Virus record (IMG/VR): IMGVR_UViG_3300037502_003770
Location: 117,643 to 181,642 of that record
DNA from: a virus
Length of the DNA stretch: 64,000 bases
Strand: one strand, 5' to 3'
Shown here piece by piece: positions 1 to 7,299 of the stretch (position 1 is its first letter; the number at the start of each line of letters is the position of its first letter). The translations under genes were made by a program, and so were the position numbers. The notes under the pieces were generated by a model that made no database searches, was not told the origin of the DNA, and was given only the letters and a program-made list of their open reading frames with translations.

Positions 1-62
1 AATATATTATTCAAATAATTACGCAAATCATTAATAAAATTATTTGGCATTTACCACTATAA
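1..62 (+). CDS. 3' end of an upstream gene (partial)
   Basis: The third reading frame is open from the window edge to a TAA at 60-62, giving about 19 residues ending WHLPL. It sits 37 bases before the next small gene on the same strand, as the genes of this operon do. Too short to identify; it could also be chance in AT-rich DNA. Confidence 0.35.
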   Translation, partial: YIIQIITQIINKIIWHLPL

Positions 63-99
63 AATTAAACAAAACATTTCTCTAAAAAACAAAACTTAA

Positions 100-264
100 A
101 TGAAAATAAATAAGATTTTATTAATAATACTACTTCTAATAGTAAGTATATTTCTTATAGTAAAAGTATTTTCTTTACTATTATACATTATTTCAAGTAT
201 ATTTCTTATTGCAATGTTAATTTTTATCTATGAAACAATAACAGATTTTTTTAAAGAAAAATAA
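100..264 (+). CDS. Small membrane protein, 54 aa
   Basis: ATG at 100, TAA at 262. The protein is almost wholly hydrophobic (runs of L, I, V, F from residue 6 to 45), compatible with one long or two short membrane helices, with lysines at both ends. Function unknown. It is the last gene before the phage-type promoter at 271, so it belongs to the transcript entering from the left. Small holin-like or superinfection-type membrane proteins look like this, but nothing specific supports either. Confidence 0.55.
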   Translation: MKINKILLIILLLIVSIFLIVKVFSLLLYIISSIFLIAMLIFIYETITDFFKEK

Positions 265-270
265 TCTTCT

Positions 271-304
271 TTAACAAAAGACATTCTTTTCTGTAATATA
301 AATC
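271..304 (+). promoter_or_regulatory. Phage-type promoter, copy 1
   Basis: TTAACA at 271, TTTTCTG ending at 293 (23 bases from first T), then TAATATAAAT. Drives the zinc-ribbon gene at 348. Confidence 0.7.
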
Positions 305-347
305 AATTATTAAAGTAAAATCATTCTTTCAAACAAAACTAATTCTT

Positions 348-494
348 ATGGCTGGAACAGTAGTAAAACAATGCAACAATTGCGGTGGAAAACATCATGA
401 ACAAGATAAAATCTATGGTAAGGGTAATCGTTTACATAATTTAACAGGCGATGGTAAAGGTTCAAAATGTACCGTTTGTGGTGCTAAAAAATAG
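348..494 (+). CDS. Zinc-ribbon mini-protein, 48 aa
   Basis: ATG at 348, TAG at 492. Two Cys pairs, CNNC at residues 9-12 and CTVC near the C-terminus, form a typical four-Cys zinc ribbon; between them lie GGKHHEQD and a basic, Gly-rich stretch. Such ribbons bind nucleic acid or RNA polymerase in many phages, but no specific family is recognised. It is the only gene between a phage-type promoter (271) and a terminator (538), so it is a monocistronic unit. Confidence 0.75.
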   Translation: MAGTVVKQCNNCGGKHHEQDKIYGKGNRLHNLTGDGKGSKCTVCGAKK

Positions 495-537
495 TATTTA
501 GTTTGTTTCCCCTTTTGAAAAAAAAATTAGAATTTTA

Positions 538-567
538 AAACCTATTCTTTTTAAGAATAGGTTTTTT
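538..567 (+). terminator. Intrinsic terminator after zinc-ribbon gene
   Basis: Arms AAACCTATTCTT and AAGAATAGGTTT with a 3-base loop, followed by a T run. The next promoter starts 3 bases downstream. Confidence 0.85.
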
Positions 568-569
568 CT

Positions 570-603
570 TTAACAAAATATATGTTTTTTTGTAATATAA
601 ATC
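570..603 (+). promoter_or_regulatory. Phage-type promoter, copy 2
   Basis: TTAACA at 570, T-run and G at 592 (23-base spacing), then TAATATAAAT. Drives the gene at 626. Confidence 0.75.
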
Positions 604-625
604 AAACCTTAAAAAAAGAATCGTT

Positions 626-1609
626 ATGTTAACAGCTACAGAAACTTTAAAAAAAGCATCTTTCCTTGATGTACAAAATAGTATTAATGAATCAGTAAAT
701 GAAATAAATAATTTTAATGTTTCTGAATCAATAGATTCTTTAAAAGATAGTTTTTATAAACAAGAATTTTTAGATGCTAAACCCTATATTGATTTATATA
801 ATACAAATTATGTAAATTGCAAATTTTTATTACCGCATCAAGTTCAAAAAATTTGTGTTGAATACGATTTATATCAAAGGTCTGTTACTGATTATATAGG
901 AAAAATACCTAAGAAAAACGCTAAAGATATTAAACAATTTAAAATTAATATAAATGATATTGATGAAGAAATATTACTTAAATCAATAAAATATTGTCCT
1001 ACGGCTGGGTATAAATTTGGAATATTGAAACATATTATAAATTTTTTTAGTACAAAATGTATTTCCGATATTAAAAATATAAAATATTATGATAAACTAT
1101 ATTATGGAAGTGAAAAAGAAATAGAAGAGAGATTAAGATTATTAAATTTTAATCAACCAGAAATCTTTTCAAATTACTTAGTTAATGATAAACTGAAAAC
1201 TATTATAGAAGATAGACATAGAATGTATAAATCACTTGCGCTTGGTATTCATATTAAAAATGATATTAATTTTTATATTAACTCATATTTATCTTTATTA
1301 AATAAATATGAGTTAATTCATAAGGGTTTATTATCTTTGAATAATTGGTATCGTATTTTTCTTTTTGAGTTAACAGAACCTTTATTTACCATATGTGCAA
1401 CTAAAGATTGTTTCACAAATGATAGTATGATTGACCCAAATAGGTTTTTAAATTATGATTCTGAACAAAAGAAAACCAATTTTGTTGGTAGTATTAAATA
1501 TGTTCTTGATTATGACCCTATTGTACTTTTTAAAGTAAATGGTGGTTATTTAGTTATTACAGCTTGGGGTGAAGAAAGTAAATCAGTAATTAACGAAAAA
1601 TTAAACTAA
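626..1609 (+). CDS. Conserved phage protein, 327 aa, copy 1 of a tandem pair
   Basis: Paralogue of the 1782 gene. Shared blocks: MLTATE at the N-terminus, DAKPYIDLYNTNYVN at about residue 50, the VQKIC..YDLY..S..DYIGKIPKKNAKDI segment, CATKDCF....DPNRFLNY, and the C-terminal DPIVLFKVNGGYLVITAWG. From memory, similar blocks (a Cys-containing helix followed by YIG-x-IP-x-KN, and DPI..WG at the end) recur in hypothetical proteins of Bacteroidetes phages and mobile elements; the role is unknown. No membrane segment or catalytic motif is visible. The start is fixed by the promoter at 570 and by identity with the second copy. Confidence 0.9.
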   Translation: MLTATETLKKASFLDVQNSINESVNEINNFNVSESIDSLKDSFYKQEFLDAKPYIDLYNTNYVNCKFLLPHQVQKICVEYDLYQRSVTDYIGKIPKKNAKDIKQFKININDIDEEILLKSIKYCPTAGYKFGILKHIINFFSTKCISDIKNIKYYDKLYYGSEKEIEERLRLLNFNQPEIFSNYLVNDKLKTIIEDRHRMYKSLALGIHIKNDINFYINSYLSLLNKYELIHKGLLSLNNWYRIFLFELTEPLFTICATKDCFTNDSMIDPNRFLNYDSEQKKTNFVGSIKYVLDYDPIVLFKVNGGYLVITAWGEESKSVINEKLN

Positions 1610-1615
1610 ATAATC

Positions 1616-1729
1616 ATGTCCATTTCAGAGCATTACAAAGGCTTTGTTACAACATCAAAAGCTTTAGATAACGGTAAATTTCTTATTAGTTTAAAACCTA
1701 TTCTTTTTAAGAGTAGGTTTTTTCTTTAA
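1616..1729 (+). pseudogene. Truncated copy of the 3018 gene
   Basis: The first 25 codons (HYKGFVTTSKALDNGKFLI region) match the N-terminus of the 3018 protein (HYRGFVTTSKVLENGKFLI), also at the DNA level. After codon 25 the frame runs into the terminator of the repeat at 1693 and ends at a TAA at 1727. The gene was cut when the 108-bp repeat unit was joined here. Confidence 0.8.
1694..1724 (+). terminator. Intrinsic terminator
   Basis: Arms AAACCTATTCTT and AAGAGTAGGTTT (one G-T wobble relative to copy 1), then a T run. Confidence 0.8.
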
Positions 1730-1759
1730 CAAAATATATGTTTTTTTGTAATATAAATC
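1726..1759 (+). promoter_or_regulatory. Phage-type promoter, copy 3
   Basis: TTAACA at 1726, G of the TTTG box at 1748, then TAATATAAAT. Drives the operon 1782-4995. Confidence 0.75.
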
Positions 1760-1781
1760 AAACCTTAAAAAAAGAATCGTT

Positions 1782-2726
1782 ATGTTAACAGCTACAGAAA
1801 ATACAAATACAGTAAGAAAAGTTTCTTTTACTGAAGTACATAAATCTATTATGGATTCAGCTGAACAATTAAGTAAGCTTGAATTTAATGAAAATGAGTT
1901 TATTAAGAAAGGTAATTTCTTAGAAAAAATAGGTTTTAAAAATAGTTTAGCAACATATTCTTATAAAGAATATTCAGATGCAAAACCTTTTATTGATTTA
2001 TATTCCACAAGGTATGTAAATAATAAATTCATTTTATCTTTGCAAATTCAAAGAGTTTGTGAAGACTATGATTTATATGAAAGACCTTTAGAAGATTACG
2101 TTTCTGATATTCCTATTAAAAATATTAATGATATTGAAAACTTTAAAGTTCATATCAATGATATTGATGAGAAGTTTCTTCATATTAGCGCTAATTATAG
2201 TAAAACTTTGCTAAGAAATTTTTGTATATTTAAACATATATTGAATACTCGTTCAAAAGATTTTCAAAATCCAAATAAAACAAAATCAAATTTTTCTGAG
2301 TATGCTTTAAAAGAGTTAGGTGTTAAGTATCTTGAAGGTTCATACTATCATAGTCAAGAGATTTTTGATGAAATATTTTTAATTATTAGTAAAGATTTAT
2401 CGATACAAGAGAGAAACGATAAACTAGAATATATCAATCAAGGATATTTAAAATTAGAAGATTTACCTAAATTAGGTTGGCTAAACGCCCCTTTATTAAA
2501 AATCTGTGCTACTAAAAATATGTTTAGTTTTGAAAGTATGCAAGATTCTAGTAGGTTCTTAAATTATGAAAGAAATAAAGAATCTATTAAAAGGGATGAA
2601 CAATCTAAGTTTCAAGTTGAAACAGACCCTATAGTACTTTTTAAAGTAAATGGTGGTTATTTAATTGTAACAGCTTGGGGTGATGAAGCAAATCACGATT
2701 TTGTAGTTAACAATAAATTAAACTAA
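1782..2726 (+). CDS. Conserved phage protein, 314 aa, copy 2 of a tandem pair
   Basis: Paralogue of the 626 protein with an extra N-terminal insert (FTEVHKSI..., FNENEFIKKGNF) and the same conserved ends: DAKPFIDLYSTRYVNNKF, YDLYERPLEDYVSDIP, CATKNMF...SRFLNY and DPIVLFKVNGGYLIVTAWG. First gene of a tight run (next ATG 1 base after its stop). The two copies have diverged throughout except in the first codons and the last 25 residues, so the duplication is old or both are under diversifying change. Function unknown. Confidence 0.9.
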   Translation: MLTATENTNTVRKVSFTEVHKSIMDSAEQLSKLEFNENEFIKKGNFLEKIGFKNSLATYSYKEYSDAKPFIDLYSTRYVNNKFILSLQIQRVCEDYDLYERPLEDYVSDIPIKNINDIENFKVHINDIDEKFLHISANYSKTLLRNFCIFKHILNTRSKDFQNPNKTKSNFSEYALKELGVKYLEGSYYHSQEIFDEIFLIISKDLSIQERNDKLEYINQGYLKLEDLPKLGWLNAPLLKICATKNMFSFESMQDSSRFLNYERNKESIKRDEQSKFQVETDPIVLFKVNGGYLIVTAWGDEANHDFVVNNKLN

Positions 2727-2727
2727 T

Positions 2728-3015
2728 ATGTTTAATATCTCAGAAAATAATTTGTTAAGTACTGATGTTTTAATAAAAGAAGCATCAGTACTTACAAATT
2801 TTACTTTAATAAGTAAAGATGGTATTATTACAATTAAATTTGATAATGATATAGAATTTAATTTAAATAATTCTATTGATTTAGATAAAATTAAATTGAA
2901 TCCTTCTCTTGACCTTAATATAAGTAAAATAAAAACAAATCTATTTGAATTGGATAATAATTTATTTAATCTGATTTTCTTAGAAAAAAATAGTTTACCT
3001 AATAATAATAAATAA
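2728..3015 (+). CDS. Unknown protein, 95 aa
   Basis: Starts 1 base after the preceding stop. Acidic/Asn-rich, alternating hydrophobic pattern (TLISKDGIITIKFDNDIEFNL) typical of a small beta-rich domain. No family recognised. There is no counterpart after the 626 copy, so this gene was either inserted after, or lost from, the duplicated unit. Confidence 0.7.
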   Translation: MFNISENNLLSTDVLIKEASVLTNFTLISKDGIITIKFDNDIEFNLNNSIDLDKIKLNPSLDLNISKIKTNLFELDNNLFNLIFLEKNSLPNNNK

Positions 3016-3017
3016 TC

Positions 3018-3380
3018 ATGATTACTTCACAACACTATAGAGGGTTTGTTACCACATCAAAAGTTTTAGAGAACGGTAAATTTCTTATTACTGTAATAGC
3101 TGTTTCAACAAAAGAACTTATTAAAAACTCTGTTGATTATAATAGTAAATCCGTTCTTTCAATAGATGAAAATGATAAATGGTTTTCAATTAGTATGAGA
3201 AATTTTATATTTAAATCTGATACAAGAATGAGATTTATTTTTGAAAATGATGCACCTTTTACATTAAAAAGTATTATTGATTTTGAAGAATCAACAAGGT
3301 TTAATATCTTGGATAATATCTATTCTATAAAAGGTTATCATAATGAAAACGAACCAACTTTAATAAATATAACTTTATGA
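3018..3380 (+). CDS. Unknown protein, 120 aa (intact partner of the 1616 remnant)
   Basis: N-terminus HYRGFVTTSKVLENGKFLITVIAVSTKEL is what survives in the truncated copy at 1616. The rest alternates beta-like strands (WFSISMRNFIFKS, MRFIFENDAPFTL). Overlaps the next gene by ATGA (3377-3380), so translation is probably coupled. Function unknown. Confidence 0.8.
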   Translation: MITSQHYRGFVTTSKVLENGKFLITVIAVSTKELIKNSVDYNSKSVLSIDENDKWFSISMRNFIFKSDTRMRFIFENDAPFTLKSIIDFEESTRFNILDNIYSIKGYHNENEPTLINITL

Positions 3381-3658
3381 ATGAAGTAGAAAAAAATCTT
3401 TATACTATGAAAATAGATGTCATACATGAAGTTTATGAACTTTATTGTTTATGTCCTGATTTAAAAGTTTCTTATTTTTGTAATGGAGAAGATTTAGGTG
3501 AAGTAAAATTAAAAGAAATTCATCCTTTAGATTTTGGTTTCTTTAATGAAGAAACTCAATATATTCTAATAACTGAAAAACATTTTAATATAATAAATGA
3601 ATATAAGAAAAAACAAGTTTTATTAAAAGAAGAATTTATTAAACAAATGAAAGAATAA
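3377..3658 (+). CDS. Unknown protein, 93 aa
   Basis: ATG overlaps the preceding TGA. Two Cys close together (YCLCPD, YFCNGED) and a Lys/Glu-rich C-terminal helix. No family recognised; sits in the middle of the 1782-4995 operon. Confidence 0.7.
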   Translation: MNEVEKNLYTMKIDVIHEVYELYCLCPDLKVSYFCNGEDLGEVKLKEIHPLDFGFFNEETQYILITEKHFNIINEYKKKQVLLKEEFIKQMKE

Positions 3659-3663
3659 CTTTT

Positions 3664-3933
3664 ATGAAAATAGAAATTTTTAATAATAACTTTCTTTATT
3701 TAGAATTAGCTTATTTTGGTGAACAATGTTTATCTAAAGTAAAATTTTTTTATTATAATAAAAATGTTTTTGATATAGAAAAAATGTTAAGTCATGGGAA
3801 ATCTTTTTTTGCTGGCTTTAGAATTCATATTAAATATAGTACAAAACATAAAGAACAAAGAAAGAAAAATCAAAAGTTTTTTAATGAAATTAATGAAATA
3901 TTAGATAATTACCATTACAGAAATTCGCTATGA
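3664..3933 (+). CDS. MKIEIF-family protein 1, 89 aa
   Basis: First of four adjacent paralogues that begin M-K/S-I-E-I-F-x-[DN]-x-F-[LI]-Y-[LC]-E. This one continues FFYYNKNVFDIEKMLSHGKSFFAGFRIHI and ends ILDNYHYRNSL. Overlaps the next by ATGA. The family's constant part is only the first 15 or so residues plus a FYYN-I-FDI block. Role unknown. Confidence 0.75.
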   Translation: MKIEIFNNNFLYLELAYFGEQCLSKVKFFYYNKNVFDIEKMLSHGKSFFAGFRIHIKYSTKHKEQRKKNQKFFNEINEILDNYHYRNSL

Positions 3934-4181
3934 GTATTGAAATTTTTAATGATAACTTTCTTTATTTGGAAATTGTTGCTTTTAAATTAAATTCTAAAAC
4001 AAAAATGCAATCTTTTTATTATAATATAAATATTTTTGATATTAAAACAATGTTATCTGAAACAATGTTTTTCGTTATATTTAGATTTACTATTACAGGT
4101 AATTCATCTTATAGTAAAAAAAGATTTTATAATAAACTTATTAAAATACTAGATGATTACGAAACTGATAATTTTTTATGA
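3930..4181 (+). CDS. MKIEIF-family protein 2, 83 aa
   Basis: Closest to copy 1: IEIFNDNFLYLEI, then SFYYNINIFDIKTMLS and a C-terminal KLIKILDDYETDNFL that parallels EINEILDNYHY of copy 1. ATGA overlaps on both sides (3930-3933, 4178-4181). Confidence 0.75.
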   Translation: MSIEIFNDNFLYLEIVAFKLNSKTKMQSFYYNINIFDIKTMLSETMFFVIFRFTITGNSSYSKKRFYNKLIKILDDYETDNFL

Positions 4182-4543
4182 AAATAGAAATTTTTACAGA
4201 TAGTTTTATTTACTTAGAAGATGAACATTTTAATCCCTTTTATTTTAATATAAATATTATTTTTGAATTTCATCATATTACCAATCAAGTATTTTTAAGA
4301 ATATTATCTAATATTAAATATATTAATTTTAGTTTTTATGATATACTAGTCAATAGAATTATATATCTACACCCAAATACAATATTTAATGTGCATGATG
4401 ACTATCCTAATTTAAAAGGTTTATTAAAAAACGTATTACTATATTCAAAATTAAATAAAGCAACAAAAAAATATATTTTTAATTACTATCAAAATATATT
4501 TGAACAAAAAGCTATAACTTTAGAAAATTTTTCTTTCTTATGA
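4178..4543 (+). CDS. MKIEIF-family protein 3, 121 aa
   Basis: Keeps MKIEIFTDSFIYLED and FYFNINIIFEF, then diverges and is longer (FYDILVNRIIYLHPNTIFNVH in the middle). ATGA overlap with its neighbours. No function can be assigned. Confidence 0.75.
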   Translation: MKIEIFTDSFIYLEDEHFNPFYFNINIIFEFHHITNQVFLRILSNIKYINFSFYDILVNRIIYLHPNTIFNVHDDYPNLKGLLKNVLLYSKLNKATKKYIFNYYQNIFEQKAITLENFSFL

Positions 4544-4995
4544 AAATTTTAATTATAAATCAAAACTTTATTTATTGTGAAGATAGTGATTATACAAGTA
4601 AAGTTTGTTTGTATTGCAATATCTTTAGTAAAGATATTGATTCTGATATAGTTCCTAATTATTTATTTAAAAATAATTCTTTATTAGAAAGTAATTTCAT
4701 AGATAATTTTTTTACTGTTGCAATAAAAACAGACCCTATTAATATTTGTTATATTAATATAGATAATATAAGTATTGAATTAGCTGTTCTTGCTGTAAGT
4801 TTAAGACCTGCTAGTTTGGTTTATATATATCCATTACAATTTAATATAAATCTTTATTATTTTTTATTTAAAACAGCATATTTAAATGATAACGATGTAT
4901 TAAATAGAAACTGGTTCAACCTTTGGCAATATCGTGATGCTCCGATGGTTCAGAAATGTATTAAAGCGTTAAAAGGATACTACAACATTTCTTAA
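4540..4995 (+). CDS. MKIEIF-family protein 4, 151 aa (divergent)
   Basis: N-terminus MKILIINQNFIYCEDSDY aligns with the family; CLYCNIF replaces the FYYN block. The remainder (TDPINICYINIDNISIELAVLAV..., then NRNWFNLWQYRDAPMVQKC) is unrelated in sequence to copies 1-3. Ends right at the promoter at 4992, whose TTAACA overlaps its stop codon. Confidence 0.75.
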   Translation: MKILIINQNFIYCEDSDYTSKVCLYCNIFSKDIDSDIVPNYLFKNNSLLESNFIDNFFTVAIKTDPINICYINIDNISIELAVLAVSLRPASLVYIYPLQFNINLYYFLFKTAYLNDNDVLNRNWFNLWQYRDAPMVQKCIKALKGYYNIS

Positions 4996-5025
4996 CAAAA
5001 AAGAATCTTTTCTGTAATATAAATC
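4992..5025 (+). promoter_or_regulatory. Phage-type promoter, copy 4
   Basis: TTAACA at 4992 (overlapping the upstream stop), TTTTCTG ending at 5014, TAATATAAAT. Drives 5048-6791. Confidence 0.75.
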
Positions 5026-5047
5026 AAACCTTAAAACAGAAATAAAA

Positions 5048-5206
5048 ATGGAACAAATAGTTTTACCTTTAATTATAGGTATATCACTAGTTTTAATATT
5101 AATACTATTTCAACTACCTAATCAGTTACATAATTTACATAAAGAAGTTATTTCTTTAAAAGAAGAGATTATTTCCTTAAAAAAAGAACTATTAAACAAA
5201 AAATAA
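5048..5206 (+). CDS. Small membrane protein with coiled-coil tail, 52 aa
   Basis: One hydrophobic segment (residues 4-21, VLPLIIGISLVLILILF) followed by a Lys/Glu heptad-like tail with the repeat SLKEEIISLKKEL. No cytoplasmic domain. The next gene has the same plan. Pairs of small membrane-anchored coiled coils occur among phage lysis (spanin-like) and membrane-scaffold proteins, but no endolysin is adjacent. Confidence 0.7.
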   Translation: MEQIVLPLIIGISLVLILILFQLPNQLHNLHKEVISLKEEIISLKKELLNKK

Positions 5207-5208
5207 TT

Positions 5209-5352
5209 ATGTCTTTATTTAGTCTAATTTGTTTCGGTCTTGGATATATTGGACTTATTGTTCAAGTATTCTTTATCGATAGTAATAAAATCTCTTCTCT
5301 TGAGAAAAAAGTATCTTCTTTAGAGGAAGAAATTTCTAAACTAAAAAAATAA
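5209..5352 (+). CDS. Small membrane protein with coiled-coil tail, 47 aa
   Basis: Hydrophobic residues 3-22 (LFSLICFGLGYIGLIVQVFF) then heptads SSLEKKVSSLEEEISKLKK. Two bases after the 5048 stop. Likely a partner or diverged duplicate of the 5048 protein, given the same one-helix-plus-coil architecture. Confidence 0.7.
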   Translation: MSLFSLICFGLGYIGLIVQVFFIDSNKISSLEKKVSSLEEEISKLKK

Positions 5353-5358
5353 ACCGCT

Positions 5359-5637
5359 ATGAAAAACCTTTCACATGAAACAAAAGTAAATATCATAAAA
5401 CTAGTTTTTATTATAATTACTTTTCTTATAATAAGCTTCTTTGCTTTTTCGTGTAGTTCATCTTGTCAAAGTTGTAAAGAATCTTATTATGAAATAAATA
5501 TTTATAATGAGAGTTCTACTCAACCAATAGAAACTTATCGAGCCGAAAGAATTCAATCATCTGATGGATATTTAGTTTTTTGGTGCGAGGGTGTTCAGTA
5601 TAGAACTAACAGAAAATATCTTATAAGAAAAAAATAA
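5359..5637 (+). CDS. Probable lipoprotein, 92 aa, copy 1 of a pair
   Basis: N-terminal hydrophobic helix ending in FAFSC (residues 28-32), a plausible lipobox, then SSSCQSC. The mature part shares YYEI..YN.....IETY.A and the end GVQYRTNRKYLIRKK with the 6193 protein. Probably exported and anchored to a membrane. Function unknown; phage lipoproteins often act in superinfection exclusion or lysis, which is only a possibility here. Confidence 0.75.
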   Translation: MKNLSHETKVNIIKLVFIIITFLIISFFAFSCSSSCQSCKESYYEINIYNESSTQPIETYRAERIQSSDGYLVFWCEGVQYRTNRKYLIRKK

Positions 5638-5645
5638 ACAAACTT

Positions 5646-6191
5646 ATGTTACAGATAAGACTTGAAGATAATATTATTTCTACAATAAAAAGTAGGAATA
5701 TTTTTAAATTATATAACTCTTTAGAAAGTATTTATTCTTCAGTAAACATTTTAAATAAGTGGACTATCAATTATTTAAAAACCGCTGAAAACGAAGATAA
5801 ATATATCGCATCTAATGATACATATAAAGATTTAAAAATTATTCTTCTTAATAAAAAATTAATTCTTCAAATAGAAGATATTGGAATGTTGATAGATTCT
5901 GAGGTACAAAAATATTTACTTGAGAATCCTAAATCTTTTAAAATATCATTATTAGTAAGCGATTATAATAATAATAATGATGATATTGAGTATAAAACAT
6001 TTTCTTCTTTTAAAAGAATGTTGTTTCAAAGTTTAACAATTTTTAATGAAGAAAATTTTGAAACCCAATTAATTCATGTTTTAGAAACTGCTTTTGATTT
6101 TGAAGAATTTTTTTCTGAAAAAGAAAGAAATAAACTTTACAAAATTCAAGAAAAACTAGAAAACCAATTAACAAAACTTTTAGGTAAATAA
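5646..6191 (+). CDS. Unknown helical protein, 181 aa
   Basis: No signal peptide. Mainly helical and charged (SEKERNKLYKIQEKLENQLTKLL at the C-terminus is a likely coiled coil). Lies between the two lipoprotein paralogues and starts 8 bases after the first. No family recognised. Confidence 0.75.
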   Translation: MLQIRLEDNIISTIKSRNIFKLYNSLESIYSSVNILNKWTINYLKTAENEDKYIASNDTYKDLKIILLNKKLILQIEDIGMLIDSEVQKYLLENPKSFKISLLVSDYNNNNDDIEYKTFSSFKRMLFQSLTIFNEENFETQLIHVLETAFDFEEFFSEKERNKLYKIQEKLENQLTKLLGK

Positions 6192-6192
6192 T

Positions 6193-6474
6193 ATGGAACA
6201 TACTAAACTTGCACCAAAAGGAATAATTTTTCGTTTAATATTAGTTTCTTCAATTGTATTTGGTTGTTATAGTTGTGATAATAAAGATAATAATCAAACA
6301 GTTCAAAATAATTATTACTATGAGATAAAAGTATTTAATGATAAATTACCTACCGAAATATATATTGCAGATGATTTTGAAACATATAATCATGGCAGCC
6401 TTTTATATTTTGAATCTAATGGTTTAAAATATTATACCAATCAAAAATTTTTAATTACTAAAAAAAGAAAATAA
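6193..6474 (+). CDS. Probable lipoprotein, 93 aa, copy 2 of a pair
   Basis: Signal-like helix with VFGC (residues 22-25, followed by YSC) as lipobox. Mature part YYYEIKVFND...TEIYIADD...GLKYYTNQKFLITKK aligns with the 5359 protein. Very little sequence apart from the scaffold positions is kept, so the duplication is old. Confidence 0.75.
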   Translation: MEHTKLAPKGIIFRLILVSSIVFGCYSCDNKDNNQTVQNNYYYEIKVFNDKLPTEIYIADDFETYNHGSLLYFESNGLKYYTNQKFLITKKRK

Positions 6475-6476
6475 TA

Positions 6477-6791
6477 ATGAAATACATTTGTTCAGAAACA
6501 ACTACAGTTTTAGAAAGTCTTCCTTTAATAAAAACAAGGCTTCATATTAATAATGAAAATGTTGAACATATTTGGATTAAATATGATAAGGCAACAAATA
6601 AAATGTGGTTACAAAATAACGCTATTAATTTATATCCTTTTCATAGTTGGGGAATGGAGTTAGATTATTCTTCAAGTTTTGATTTAAACGATACTTTAAA
6701 TCAAACAGAAATTAAAATTCATCCTGAAACTTTTAAATCAATGATTGTTAAAAATATTATTGATAATGAAGGAAATCTTATTAAAGAATAA
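6477..6791 (+). CDS. Unknown protein, 104 aa
   Basis: Begins 2 bases after the 6193 stop; last gene of the 5048 operon, followed by a terminator. Contains ESLPLIKTRLHINNENVEHIWIKYDK, alternating strand pattern, no membrane segment. The 12107 protein has a loosely similar block (LEIQTRLHKNNSSEI...VFFRYKNE), suggesting a distant paralogue. Confidence 0.7.
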   Translation: MKYICSETTTVLESLPLIKTRLHINNENVEHIWIKYDKATNKMWLQNNAINLYPFHSWGMELDYSSSFDLNDTLNQTEIKIHPETFKSMIVKNIIDNEGNLIKE

Positions 6792-6807
6792 AATGATTAA
6801 ACCCTTT

Positions 6808-6838
6808 AAAACTTATTTCTTTTAGAAATAAGTTTTTT
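6808..6838 (+). terminator. Intrinsic terminator
   Basis: AAAACTTATTTCT / AGAAATAAGTTTT hairpin with a T run; ends the 5048-6791 operon. Confidence 0.85.
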
Positions 6839-6839
6839 C

Positions 6840-7115
6840 TTTTATATAACACCTTTCCGTTTATAGGTAGGAAACCTAACTAAGTCCGTTTAAGTGGTTG
6901 GAGGCTTTGAGGTAGTCCGAAAAAAAGTTCACTTTTTTCAGGTTTTTGAATAGATTATTCAATTTTGAAATTTTGAGTATATGAATCTAAGGTAAGGATA
7001 GTTTCATATAGAGGCTAGATTTTGGCTACATTATGTTAAGTAGAGGGTTAAAAAACCTTAAAAACAGGCTCTTTCTTTAAAAGATTAAAAATTTCTTAAA
7101 GAAAGAGGGTTTTTA
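6840..7115 (+). ncRNA. Candidate structured non-coding RNA with its own terminator
   Basis: No convincing ORF lies between the terminator at 6808 and the one at 7069. The stretch has higher G than its surroundings and a series of hairpins: TAGGT/ACCTA (6864-6878), GAAAAAA/CTTTTTTC (about 6919-6939), TTGAAT/ATTCAA (6946-6962), TATATGAA/TTCATATA (6978-7010), CTAC/GTAG (7027-7044), and a perfect 12-bp terminator stem (7069-7107). AGTCCG occurs twice (about 6883 and 6914). Not recognised as tmRNA, RNase P RNA, 6S RNA or a riboswitch. The strand is inferred from the terminator. Confidence 0.5.
7069..7115 (+). terminator. Strong intrinsic terminator (12-bp stem)
   Basis: CTCTTTCTTTAA pairs perfectly with TTAAAGAAAGAG (7096-7107), followed by GGTTTTTATT. 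Confidence 0.85.
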
Positions 7116-7208
7116 TTAACAAAATAGTAGTAGCAAAGGTAGTATCTATATCAATGAAACAACGGTAGTACGGAGTTTTTCAGAGAGTAAAAAAAGTTTA
7201 AAAAAAGC

Positions 7209-7239
7209 TTGCATACCTCAAAACGATTAACTACCTTTG
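7209..7239 (+). promoter_or_regulatory. Host-type promoter, first of a tandem pair
   Basis: TTGCAT at 7209 and TACCTTTG at 7232-7239, the Bacteroidetes -33/-7 arrangement. A near copy follows about 91 bases downstream. Confidence 0.8.
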
Positions 7240-7299
7240 TAATGTTGAAACAACAAACGGCAGACGGTCTGAAATAGCGAAAAAAATTAATAAAAAAAC

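Larger units (their letters stand above)
537..644 (+). repeat. 108-bp direct repeat, copy 1 (terminator + promoter + gene start)
   Basis: Matches 1693-1800 with a single difference (in the second terminator arm). It covers a terminator, a phage-type promoter, the leader and the first seven codons of the gene that follows each copy. Confidence 0.9.
1693..1800 (+). repeat. 108-bp direct repeat, copy 2
   Basis: Second copy of 537-644, including terminator (1694-1724), promoter and the start of the 1782 gene. Confidence 0.9.

Noticed and set aside
6840-7115. tRNA cluster, tmRNA or RNase P RNA
   Set aside because: No cloverleaf, no CCA-adjacent acceptor stem and no T-loop consensus; hairpins are short and AT-rich.
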